From Nitrospinota bacterium (GTDB lineage Bacteria > Nitrospirota > Thermodesulfovibrionia > Thermodesulfovibrionales > UBA1546), in the NCBI GenBank assembly GCA_018896985.1, contig JAHILQ010000153.1, positions 1-14,247 of the forward strand: DNA of 14,247 nucleotides, read 5' to 3'. Shown piece after piece: positions 5,995-12,705 of this stretch (positions within the stretch are counted from its first letter, which is position 1; every line of letters starts with the position of its first letter). A program made the position numbers and the translations under genes. The notes beneath the pieces were generated by a model. It worked only from the letters and a program-made list of their open reading frames with translations, ran no database searches and was not told the DNA's origin.

Positions 5995-6543
5995 ATGGAC
6001 ATAAAGACAATTAGAAGTAAGATTAAGAGTCTTTCGCAGAGGGAAAAGATTATTGCTGTAGTAACGCTTACAGCAATAGCGGTTATTGTTCCATACATGC
6101 TGCTTTATTCGCCTTCATCCGTAAATATCAAGAATAAACAGCAGACGCTTCAGAATTTAAAGAAAGAGATAGAGGCAATAAATGCGGCATTGGCATCACA
6201 GACCGCTTTCCCAAAAGAACCTGTTGCAGAAAAGATAGAGCTTCCGGAGGCAGAAGACCTCTCAGGGATGTTAGCGGCTATAAGCCGTGAGGCGACTATT
6301 GCAAATGTTGATTTCGTATCCATAGCGCCTGAAGGTTTTGAGCATAAAAACAAATTTATAGAATTAAAGGTAAAGATAGAACTGAGAGTAAAGTTCAGGG
6401 AGTTGTATGATTTCGTTAAGAACGTTGAGACACGGCATGAATTATTTCTTATACAGGAACTTAAATTTGAGACAAACGCTACGCTTTATCCTTCAGGCAT
6501 AGCTTTGCTAAAGGCAGTGACGTATCTGAGGAAAAAGGAATGA
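5995..6543 (+). CDS. pilO: Type IV pilus assembly protein PilO
   Basis: PilO pairs with PilN in the inner membrane and sets the alignment of the pilus machine. The 182 residues show a short basic cytoplasmic start (KTIRSKIKSLSQREK), one transmembrane helix at about 19-39 (IIAVVTLTAIAVIVPYMLLY), a coiled coil (about 44-66) and a periplasmic ferredoxin-like domain ending LKAVTYLRKKE. The motif ELRVKFRELYDFVKNVE is typical of the PilO C-terminal half. The start has no strong Shine-Dalgarno because a heptamer tract abuts it. The stop overlaps the pilP start (ATGA). Confidence 0.93.
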   Translation: MDIKTIRSKIKSLSQREKIIAVVTLTAIAVIVPYMLLYSPSSVNIKNKQQTLQNLKKEIEAINAALASQTAFPKEPVAEKIELPEAEDLSGMLAAISREATIANVDFVSIAPEGFEHKNKFIELKVKIELRVKFRELYDFVKNVETRHELFLIQELKFETNATLYPSGIALLKAVTYLRKKE

Positions 6544-7136
6544 AACATTCAATATTCAAAAGCATCAGGAGTATATTGATACTTTTATCTGTCTTCTATC
6601 TTGTATCATGCATCATGCATCCTGCATCTGTAACTGCTGAGAGTCTCTCGGATATAAAACTTGATGCTCTGTCTGAACCCTCTCTGTTTCTTTCATTCTC
6701 TCACCTCTTCTTAGGTCTCTCGGATATAAAACTTGACGCTCTGGACAAACCGATAAAAGAAAAGTGGGGCAGGGACCCGTTTATCCGCTATGAAGACAAA
6801 ACAGCAAAACTAAAAGGCAAGACGTTCAGAGAAGATGTGCCTGCAGATTTGAAGATCAGCGGGATAATTTCTGACGGGAAAAAGGCTGTGGCAATAATAA
6901 ACGGCGGCTTTTACAGAAAGAATGAAAAGGTCAATAATTTTCTGATAGTGGATATAGCGAAAGACAGGGTCTCACTTGAAAAAAACGGCAAAAGGTTTTA
7001 TCTTGGAGTAGAGAAGTTTACGATGGATACCTATATGGATACCTATAAGGATAAGGACATGCCCTATAAAAAAGATAATGTAATGGATGATGGTAAGGAG
7101 AAAGATAAAAAAGAGGATAAGGAGGCGAAGAAATGA
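6540..7136 (+). CDS. pilP: Pilus assembly lipoprotein PilP, with internal duplication
   Basis: PilP is an inner-membrane-anchored lipoprotein that connects PilN/PilO to the secretin PilQ. A lipobox LVSC puts the modified cysteine at residue 24. The conserved domain runs from about 78 to 165 (GRDPFIRYED, LKISGIISDGKKAVAIINGGFYR, VSLEKNGKRF). Three oddities are visible. The signal region is encoded by heptamer repeats (6594-6628). The nine residues LSDIKLDAL are present twice because of a 29-bp direct repeat 72 bp apart. The C-terminus is a highly charged Lys/Asp/Glu tail that includes a perfect 12-bp tandem duplication (7023-7046, ATGGATACCTAT twice). The pilQ ATG overlaps the stop. Identity rests on operon position and the domain; confidence is high. 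Confidence 0.92.
   Translation: MKHSIFKSIRSILILLSVFYLVSCIMHPASVTAESLSDIKLDALSEPSLFLSFSHLFLGLSDIKLDALDKPIKEKWGRDPFIRYEDKTAKLKGKTFREDVPADLKISGIISDGKKAVAIINGGFYRKNEKVNNFLIVDIAKDRVSLEKNGKRFYLGVEKFTMDTYMDTYKDKDMPYKKDNVMDDGKEKDKKEDKEAKK
6594..6628. repeat. Heptamer array in the PilP signal peptide
   Basis: Five consecutive 7-bp units sharing the ending ATC: TTCTATC, TTGTATC, ATGCATC, ATGCATC, CTGCATC. They encode FYLVSCIMHPAS, including the lipobox cysteine. A gain or loss of one unit would shift the frame. Confidence 0.72.
6643..6743 (+). repeat. 29-bp direct repeat in pilP
   Basis: Bases 6643-6671 and 6715-6743 are identical except for one T/C change. The period is 72 bp (24 codons), so the duplication is in frame and repeats LSDIKLDAL, adding a Phe/Leu/Ser-rich spacer (EPSLFLSFSHLFLG). 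Confidence 0.9.
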
Positions 7137-8527
7137 TGCAAAGTAGAAAAACCGTAATGCGTAAAACGTCAAGCGTTATGCGTTTTGGGATAATACAACT
7201 ACAAGCAAAACTCGTTACGCATTACGCATTACGCATTACGCTGCTTCTCCTGCTATTCACTCCGCCTTTAGGCGGATCACTGTCTTACGCTGATGAAAAA
7301 GGCGCTCCTATCAATATGGAATTAAGGGACGTTGAACTGAGCGATGTTTTGAGGGCACTGGGACAGGAACACAGAATAAACATAATTATTGACGAAAAAG
7401 TTACAGGCAAGGTGACAGTAAGCCTCAGAAATGTCCCTCTATGGGACGCTATTGATTCCATATTAAAGGGCAAGGGATTTGCATACATAAAGGAAGGGAA
7501 TGTTGTGAGAGTGATTTCTGCAGGAGAAGACGAAGACCTTATGACCTATACAGCAACTGTTAAATACGCTAACCCTAAAGACCTTGAAGGCATAATTGCA
7601 AAGGTCTTAAGCAAGAGGGGTTCTATTGCCTCTGACCTGAAGAGCAACATGATAGTTATAAGGGATATTCCGTCTGCAATAGAAAGGGTTACGCAGCTCT
7701 TAAAGCAGGTGGATGTAAAGACAAAGCAGATTATGATAGAGGCAAAGATTGTTGAGGTCAGCACAAATGCAAGCAGGGAATTGGGCATACAGTGGGGCGC
7801 TATGTATCGCAGTGGTGATGTTTATGTACATGGCGGCGGCGCTGGCACTGTAGGAGCGCTTCCCACAAAGACTACAGGAACAGACACGAGAACCACAGGG
7901 ACAACTCCATTAACCGGTGGCGCGGGTTTTGGAGGGAGCGCGTTGAATGTAAATCTCCCGGCTGCAGTTGGGCTTGGTTCTGGCGGAGCCATAGGCATAG
8001 GTATTCTGGCAAAAAATGTGATACTTGACCTCCAGATATCAGCCCTTGAGACTCAGGGGAATGCAAAGACACTGTCAAACCCGAAGGTAATGGTTCTTGA
8101 CAATCAGGAGGCTTATATAAAGAGCGGCACAGGCATACTTATCCCTACATTACCGACTACGGCAGGAGCAGCAGTAACTTATACGGAAAAGGAAGCTCTG
8201 CTGCAGCTAAAAGTTACTCCGAGGGTGATAAATGACGACCAGATATCTCTGAAGATTTTGACATCCAGGGATGTATTTGATTTCAGCCTCCTTAGTCAGG
8301 GGAGTCCGACCAGAAATACCCGTGAGACACAGACTAACCTCATTGTTAAAAATGGCGAGACAATAGTAATCGGCGGTATCTATACAGAGACAGAAGCAGA
8401 GAGTGAAGGCGGCGTTCCTCTGCTTTCCAAGATTCCTATTTTAGGGTGGCTGTTCAAAAAAGAGTTTAAAAAGAAGGATAAAACAGAACTCCTCATATTC
8501 ATAACCCCGCGGATTAAAGAGGATTAA
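7133..8527 (+). CDS. pilQ: Type IV pilus secretin PilQ (short form)
   Basis: PilQ forms the outer-membrane ring through which the pilus passes. After a long leader (cleavage likely after SLSYA, residue 53), the 464-residue protein has an STN domain (about 58-128: NMELRDVELSDVLRALG, VTVSLRNVPLWDAI), a secretin N domain (about 135-200: YANPKDLEGIIAKVL, IVIRDIPSAIERV) and the secretin barrel (about 200-462). The signature VPLLSKIPILGWLF (428-441) is followed by TELLIFITPRI. A Gly/Thr-rich stretch (about 233-290) is a likely gate or loop. Well-studied PilQ proteins are longer and carry AMIN domains for peptidoglycan binding; none is seen here. The leader is partly built from inverted and heptamer repeats (7153-7241). 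The start overlaps the pilP stop. Confidence 0.95.
   Translation: MMQSRKTVMRKTSSVMRFGIIQLQAKLVTHYALRITLLLLLFTPPLGGSLSYADEKGAPINMELRDVELSDVLRALGQEHRINIIIDEKVTGKVTVSLRNVPLWDAIDSILKGKGFAYIKEGNVVRVISAGEDEDLMTYTATVKYANPKDLEGIIAKVLSKRGSIASDLKSNMIVIRDIPSAIERVTQLLKQVDVKTKQIMIEAKIVEVSTNASRELGIQWGAMYRSGDVYVHGGGAGTVGALPTKTTGTDTRTTGTTPLTGGAGFGGSALNVNLPAAVGLGSGGAIGIGILAKNVILDLQISALETQGNAKTLSNPKVMVLDNQEAYIKSGTGILIPTLPTTAGAAVTYTEKEALLQLKVTPRVINDDQISLKILTSRDVFDFSLLSQGSPTRNTRETQTNLIVKNGETIVIGGIYTETEAESEGGVPLLSKIPILGWLFKKEFKKKDKTELLIFITPRIKED
7153..7241. repeat. Inverted and heptamer repeats in the PilQ leader
   Basis: CGTAATGCGTAA (7153-7164) and TTACGCATTACG (7215-7226) are perfect 12-bp inverted repeats. 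The right arm lies in a tandem array of the heptamer ATTACGC (7215-7241, one partial and three full units). All of this is translated as residues about 7-36 of PilQ, so unit loss or gain would move the secretin out of frame with its start codon. Confidence 0.85.
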
Positions 8528-8555
8528 AGCAGCCGATGGCTCGTAGAGAATAAAT

Positions 8556-9689
8556 TTGACGACAAAGACGCTAAGGAATATATTCAGCATTAACCTCAGT
8601 GTTAAAAAATCAGAGAGTGTTCTTATATTCACCGATATGCCTTTCAAGGGAGAGGTTATTGAGGATTTAGACAGATGCAGAAGGGAAAGACTGCGCGACA
8701 TAGCTATTCTTATTGCCGAGACAGGAAAAAGTTTTTGCAAAAAGATTCTTTATCATGAATATCCTGCCACAGGCAGCCACGGCGCAGAGCCTCCACATGA
8801 ACTCTGGGCAATGGCATTCGGCGAAACGACCTTCAATGAACTAAAGGCGCAAAAACTGTTAGCTCCCCTCATAAAGAAAAAGGCTGATGATTCGGATATG
8901 AGAAGGGCAGAAGAGATTATAACCCGCAATAAAAAGTATGCTGTGAATGCTGTCATCGCGCTTTCAAATTATTCTACAAGCCATACAAGGTTCAGGGACC
9001 TCCTGACAAGGATATGCAAAACACGGTATGCGAGCATGCCTTTGTTTGATGCGGCTATGCTTGAGGGCGCAATGAATGTAAACTGGAGACTGATTGACAG
9101 AAGGACAAGGGGCATTGCGAGAATTGTAAATAAAGCTGAGGCTGTAGAGATAAAGACACCTAATGGCACCTCTATCTCATTTTCAAAAAAAGGCAGGAAG
9201 GCAGAATCAGACACAGGCATTCTCACAGCTCCGGGAGCATTTGGAAATCTTCCGGCAGGAGAGGTATATCTGGCGCCATTGGAAGGCACGGCAAACGGAA
9301 GGCTTGTCCTTGAGTTTGCGCCTACGATGCAATTGAAATCACCTGTGACATTAACAGTAAAAAACGGATTTGTTAAAGAGGTGTCAGGGGATGAGGAATA
9401 TGCCGGTTATCTGAGAGGGAAACTTTCAGAGCGAATAGAAAATGCAAATATAGCGGAACTCGGCATAGGCACCAATGATATGGCGAAAAGGCCTGACAAT
9501 ATTCTTGAATCAGAAAAAATCCTCGGCACGATTCATATTGCGCTCGGTGACAATAGTTCATTCGGAGGAAATGTCAGCACGCCGTTTCATCAGGACTTTG
9601 TGTTCTTCAGGCCCACTGTGATACTTACTTGTAAAAATGGTATCAGGACAACACTCATGAAAAACGGCAGATTTATCAATGCAGGATAA
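8556..9689 (+). CDS. M29-type metallo-aminopeptidase
   Basis: The protein has 377 residues from a TTG start at 8556; the N-terminal pattern (NIFSINLSVKKSESVLIFTD) fits the family and no better start exists. M29 enzymes (AmpS/AmpT type) remove N-terminal residues using two metal ions. Likely ligands are E236 in PAGEVYLAP, E301 in IAELGIGTN, H327 in GTIHIALGDN, and H345 and D347 in FHQDF. The spacing E236-E301 and the HxD pair match my memory of the family, but the conserved tyrosine after H327 is not evident (SSFGG there), so the substrate or activity may differ. The gene begins 28 bp after pilQ on the same strand and could be read through from the operon, with no obvious functional link. The 13-bp palindrome CTGCCACAGGCAG (8764-8776) is embedded in frame. 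Confidence 0.85.
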   Translation: MTTKTLRNIFSINLSVKKSESVLIFTDMPFKGEVIEDLDRCRRERLRDIAILIAETGKSFCKKILYHEYPATGSHGAEPPHELWAMAFGETTFNELKAQKLLAPLIKKKADDSDMRRAEEIITRNKKYAVNAVIALSNYSTSHTRFRDLLTRICKTRYASMPLFDAAMLEGAMNVNWRLIDRRTRGIARIVNKAEAVEIKTPNGTSISFSKKGRKAESDTGILTAPGAFGNLPAGEVYLAPLEGTANGRLVLEFAPTMQLKSPVTLTVKNGFVKEVSGDEEYAGYLRGKLSERIENANIAELGIGTNDMAKRPDNILESEKILGTIHIALGDNSSFGGNVSTPFHQDFVFFRPTVILTCKNGIRTTLMKNGRFINAG

Positions 9690-9695
9690 AGGGTT

Positions 9696-9713
9696 CTACA
9701 GGATTCCCTGTAG
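9696..9713. repeat. Short hairpin after the aminopeptidase gene
   Basis: CTACAGG (9696-9702) and CCTGTAG (9707-9713) form a perfect 7-bp stem with loop ATTC, 7 bp after the stop codon. No T-run follows, so it is not a standard intrinsic terminator; it could protect or end the transcript. It resembles the fourth hairpin of the pilN-pilO block (CCCTG...CAGGG). Confidence 0.5.
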
Positions 9714-9755
9714 GTACACGTCGGATATGACACTGGAAAGAATCGCCCATTTTTC

Positions 9756-9822
9756 CTGTCATTGCCGCTTGTCGGCAATCCTTCTGAAAAACAAGGAACG
9801 ATTCTGGACAAGCCAGAATGAC
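9756..9822. repeat. REP-like paired-hairpin element, copy 2
   Basis: Two hairpins in opposite orientation: ATTGCCG-CTTGT-CGGCAAT (9761-9779) and ATTCTGG-ACAAG-CCAGAAT (9801-9819), bounded by TGTC and GACA. Bases 9756-9797 are identical over 42 nt to 12706-12747. It lies in the gap between the convergent aminopeptidase and prepilin genes. Confidence 0.85.
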
Positions 9823-10043
9823 ACCTACACAAAAGCCGAAAGCGCCTAAAAAGGTATCAATAAAGTGAAAAACTGCCGTCTGCGGTATTAAACTGAACCG
9901 ATACATATGTTGGCTGGGCGCCACCGGTGCAAAAGTATATGCTCATAAAATATGGGGGTTGCCCAGATATTCCACTTGATATTACTTATCATGGATGCTG
10001 TCCCGTTTTCTTAAGTGAGTGGTTTCTGTATGTATTTTAATAA
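9823..10043. other. Intergenic stretch with no supported gene
   Basis: I found no convincing reading frame or known RNA motif. One inverted repeat, CTGGGC (9914-9919) and GCCCAG (9961-9966), encloses CACCGGTG (9922-9929) and could close a structured RNA or simply mark decayed sequence. It separates two convergent genes, so it may act as a shared 3' region. Confidence 0.4.
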
Positions 10044-11567
10044 TTACTGACATTCTGGACCTCCCGTACAATTTAATTCTCCATCAAAAGGCGCCGCGGC
10101 GCCACCAAGCTGAACAGCTACAGGTGTAGCAGTATTGTTGTCTTCACAGAATTCTACCTCTACATTCCGACTGTCTGCGCAGTTATAAGTATAAGAGGCT
10201 TTATTTATGATGAATGCCGCTCCATTAGCTGCCCCTGCGCATTCTACTTCATATACTGTTGTTCCTCCAACCTTCACCTCTTTAATCGTCGTGCTTGCCC
10301 CACCACTCCATGTAACAATCATCTGGTAAACTGCTTTGGTCATGGCTATATTGGAAATCCCTGAATTTGTTGTTGAGAACCTAATTTTCTTTTTGCCACT
10401 CCAAGTTGCATTTGCCGTTTTATAAATAGGTCCGGCTACTATAGGCCCTATCTCTGCTGCAAGAGAACTCTCATTCCCTGCTGTATCAACTGCACTTATT
10501 CTGTAATAATAGGTTGTATTAGTTGCAGCAGTATCAGTGTATGTCGTTCCTGTAACGCCGCTTCGGTATAATACTCCACCTCCTGCAGTCGTCCCTCTGT
10601 ATATCTTGTAGCTTGCCACATCAGGGCTTGTTGATGCTGTCCATGCAAGATTTATCTGGTTTGTCTTTATAGGGTAACCCCCTGAGACTGTACAATTTCC
10701 TACGGCATCCGCCCATGTAGGAGCAACTGGCGCTATCATATCCGCAATGACAAAGTCCTTTGTCTGGGTCTGACCGCCATCCACTACTACAGTATCTGAC
10801 ATGATAACGCTGCCACTAACCACTTTAACGGTGCGTCTGCCAATAGGAACAGTGCTAAAATTGTACACACCGCTGGAATTTGTTGTAGTTGTTTGAGTTG
10901 TATGCATCCCGGACCCATTTGGATAGTATATCGTTACTGTAACGCCCTCAACGGCATTACCCTGATTCCCCCTTATTGTACCTGTAACACCGCCAGTAAT
11001 GAGGCCTGCGATAGATGTCTCTGGTATTGTTATATCATCACCACCACCTGACACCCCATCAGGGCCATAGCTGGTTATCTGGCCGGTAGCATTGTTATAT
11101 GTATAAGCAGTGCCCCATCCATCCATCAGGGCAAGGTAGTTGCCACTCTCGTCCTTTTTATCATCTATATACGGTCCCAGCCACCCTGCACCTGTTCCCG
11201 TTTCTACCCCTACACTGGGATCATAGGTAAATGTCGTTACCCGTGATGGCAGCGCCCCCTTTTCAACCAGGGGTGTCAATGTGGAAGGCAGCGCCCCTAT
11301 ATCACCCACAAAGCCAAAGCTACTTCTGGCTCCACTCTGAGTCATCTCAGGGTTACCCAACATTGCCATCTTGAGGTTATTCATCTCCTTTACTGTTTCA
11401 TCGAACCTCTGCTGCGTAACCACATTCCCAAACATCAGAACCGCACCGGCGGCAAGGATACCTATCAGGACCATCACTATTACAAGTTCTATGAGAGTAA
11501 ACCCGTTCCTCATTCCAAATATCCGTGTTGTCTTAATCTTGCTGTTAAAGTTTTTTGCTGAGTTCAT
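10044..11567 (-). CDS. Large GspG-like prepilin with carboxypeptidase-regulatory-like and FN3 domains
   Basis: The prepilin motif NGFTLIELVIVMVLIGILAA has peptidase cleavage G22/F23 and Glu at +5 (E27). Residues about 23-180 are a GspG-like pilin domain ending SYGPDGVSGGGDDI, the calcium-loop pattern of major pseudopilins. Residues about 190-275 look like a carboxypeptidase-regulatory-like beta domain (VTGTIRGNQGNAVEGVTVTI, SGVYNFSTVPIG). Residues about 280-378 look like FN3 (INLAWTAS, SYKIYRGTT, YYYRISAVDTAGNES). A C-terminal part (about 380-507) holds five of the six cysteines (C443, C463, C474, C500, C506). The ATG at 11567 directly follows the TAG of the upstream pilin gene and has a GAGG ribosome site; an internal ATG (M19) would shorten the leader from 22 to 4 residues. 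It probably forms a pilus tip or an adhesive or binding subunit; that role is inferred. Confidence 0.85.
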   Translation of the reverse strand: MNSAKNFNSKIKTTRIFGMRNGFTLIELVIVMVLIGILAAGAVLMFGNVVTQQRFDETVKEMNNLKMAMLGNPEMTQSGARSSFGFVGDIGALPSTLTPLVEKGALPSRVTTFTYDPSVGVETGTGAGWLGPYIDDKKDESGNYLALMDGWGTAYTYNNATGQITSYGPDGVSGGGDDITIPETSIAGLITGGVTGTIRGNQGNAVEGVTVTIYYPNGSGMHTTQTTTTNSSGVYNFSTVPIGRRTVKVVSGSVIMSDTVVVDGGQTQTKDFVIADMIAPVAPTWADAVGNCTVSGGYPIKTNQINLAWTASTSPDVASYKIYRGTTAGGGVLYRSGVTGTTYTDTAATNTTYYYRISAVDTAGNESSLAAEIGPIVAGPIYKTANATWSGKKKIRFSTTNSGISNIAMTKAVYQMIVTWSGGASTTIKEVKVGGTTVYEVECAGAANGAAFIINKASYTYNCADSRNVEVEFCEDNNTATPVAVQLGGAAAPFDGELNCTGGPECQ

Positions 11568-12104
11568 CTAATACCTCAACTCTACCACTATGTCGTCTCC
11601 TCCTCCGGAGACGCCATTAGCTCCATAACTGGTTATGGTTGGCGGGTTGCTGCCAGCGTCATAGACAAAAGCACGTCCCCACGCATCCAAAAGATACTCA
11701 CCGCCTGATGCGCTTACATAAGGCCCGTTCCAGCCTGTCTTGGTATAACGGTTCCAAGCGGGGTAACCCCCCTGATCTACCAGATCGTTCAGGGCGGCAG
11801 GAAAACTACCGACATCCCCTCTAAAACCCCTTGCCGAATATGTGCCTGAACCAACTGCATCGGGATTGCCTACAATAGCTTTTCTAAGCTCTTCCAGCCG
11901 GTGCGTTGTTACATTTTGTTTTGCATCAGCGCCAATATCGTAAAATCTTGGAATTGCAACAGCGGCGAGTATTCCAAGAAGCACAATAATCATTACCAGT
12001 TCTATCAGTGTAAAACCTCTTTTGCCAGTGACAAGTAACAAGTGACAAGTGACAAGTTTTTTCAGGCAACTTTTAACTTTTAACTCTGAACTCTTAACTT
12101 TCAT
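11568..12104 (-). CDS. GspG-like prepilin / pseudopilin with repeat-derived leader
   Basis: The protein has 178 residues. The prepilin segment KRGFTLIELVMIIVLLGILA places cleavage at G30/F31 with Glu at +5 (E35). The globular part has AWGRAFVYD and ends SYGANGVSGGGDDI, the GspG calcium-loop pattern. Shared motifs with the next gene (GNPxxxxSG, GFxGDxGxxPxxLxxLV, GPY) show the two are paralogues arising by tandem duplication. The 30-residue leader is long for this class and is encoded almost wholly by two heptamer arrays; an in-frame TTG at codon 23 would give a shorter leader, so the true start is uncertain. The stop TAG abuts the ATG of the large prepilin, so the two are co-translated. It could serve the adjacent PilMNOPQ pilus or a type II secretion pseudopilus elsewhere. 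Confidence 0.88.
   Translation of the reverse strand: MKVKSSELKVKSCLKKLVTCHLLLVTGKRGFTLIELVMIIVLLGILAAVAIPRFYDIGADAKQNVTTHRLEELRKAIVGNPDAVGSGTYSARGFRGDVGSFPAALNDLVDQGGYPAWNRYTKTGWNGPYVSASGGEYLLDAWGRAFVYDAGSNPPTITSYGANGVSGGGDDIVVELRY
12027..12102. repeat. Two heptamer arrays encoding the prepilin leader
   Basis: Array one (12027-12057): AGTGACA, AGTAACA, AGTGACA, AGTGACA plus AGT. Array two (12068-12102): AACTTTT, AACTTTT, AACTCTG, AACTCTT, AACTTTC. They cover the leader codons from just after the ATG to near the KRG cleavage site. Changes in unit number would frameshift the pilin unless they occur in multiples of three. Confidence 0.85.
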
Positions 12105-12113
12105 TATGTTCAG

Positions 12114-12142
12114 ATTTTATCATAAACTGCTGCATTTGACAA
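12114..12142 (-). promoter_or_regulatory. Sigma70-like promoter of the prepilin pair, with nearby palindrome
   Basis: On the minus strand: -35 TTGTCA (12142-12137), a 17-bp spacer and -10 TAAAAT (12119-12114), five of six matches each. The predicted start is near 12107, only about 3 nt before the ATG, so the message would be almost leaderless; no Shine-Dalgarno is visible. The inverted repeat TTGAC/GTCAA (12136-12150) overlaps the -35 and could be an operator. Confidence 0.5.
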
Positions 12143-12254
12143 AAGGTCAAGAGCTTTTATTCTCATCTGCGCTATTATAACGAATTTGATTTTTTTGTTC
12201 AAAGGTGTTAACTATTGGAAGCATTGGGTCTTAAGATGTTATAGTTAAGTAGCG

Positions 12255-12325
12255 TAGGGACTGTCCCAGAATTACGGGCTTGTCCGCATGAGGCGGGCGA
12301 GCCGTAGATTCGGGACTGTCCCCGA
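12255..12325. repeat. Long imperfect hairpin element upstream of cutA
   Basis: CTTGTCCGC (12279-12287) pairs fully with GCGGGCGAG (12292-12300), counting two G-U pairs, around loop ATGAG. The stem continues outward as GAAT/ATTC with small bulges. The near-palindrome GGGACTGTCCC flanks it on both sides (12257-12267 and 12312-12322). The CTTGT core recalls the REP-like hairpins in this window. It lies just 5' of the cutA ribosome site. Confidence 0.65.
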
Positions 12326-12343
12326 TCATGAAGGGGGGAATTC

Positions 12344-12658
12344 ATGGAAAACATAGTAGTCTTTATCACGACATCAGGCGAGGATGAGGCAGCGAATATC
12401 GCAAGGGCGCTTGTTGAAGGAAGGCTTGCGGCCTGTGTAAATATAGTAAGGAATTTAAGGTCAATATATAGCTGGCAGGGCAAGGTAGAGGATGAATCAG
12501 AAGTCCTGATGATTGTTAAGACTCAAAAGAAACTTTTTCACAGCCTTTCACAGAAAGTCAAGGAAATGCACAGTTACACTGTGCCTGAGATTATTGCAGT
12601 GCCGATTGTTGAAGGGTCGGAGGATTATCTGAAGTGGCTGAAAAAGGTTACAGACTGA
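12344..12658 (+). CDS. cutA: Divalent-cation tolerance protein CutA
   Basis: CutA is a small cytoplasmic trimer with a PII-like fold, linked to tolerance of copper and other divalent metals; its exact biochemical role remains unsettled. The 104-residue length is typical. Family blocks are visible in order: FITTSGEDEAANIARALVEG (8-27), RLAACVNIV (28-36), SIYSWQGKVEDESEVLMIVKT (44-64) and HSYTVPEIIAVPI (81-93). The ribosome site is a G-rich AAGGGGGGA 5 nt before the ATG at 12344. The leader carries a long imperfect hairpin that could influence expression. It stands apart from the pilin genes, which point the other way, and ends 127 bp before the NlpC/P60 lipoprotein gene, from which a REP-like element separates it. 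Confidence 0.95.
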   Translation: MENIVVFITTSGEDEAANIARALVEGRLAACVNIVRNLRSIYSWQGKVEDESEVLMIVKTQKKLFHSLSQKVKEMHSYTVPEIIAVPIVEGSEDYLKWLKKVTD

Positions 12659-12705
12659 AACTTGAGACTGCTAAAGAGGTGTCATTGCGAGCGAATGTCC
12701 CTCGT

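Noticed and set aside
9823..10043. Possible cyclic-di-GMP or other riboswitch
   Set aside because: I could not find the conserved core of any riboswitch I know, and it precedes no start codon on either strand.
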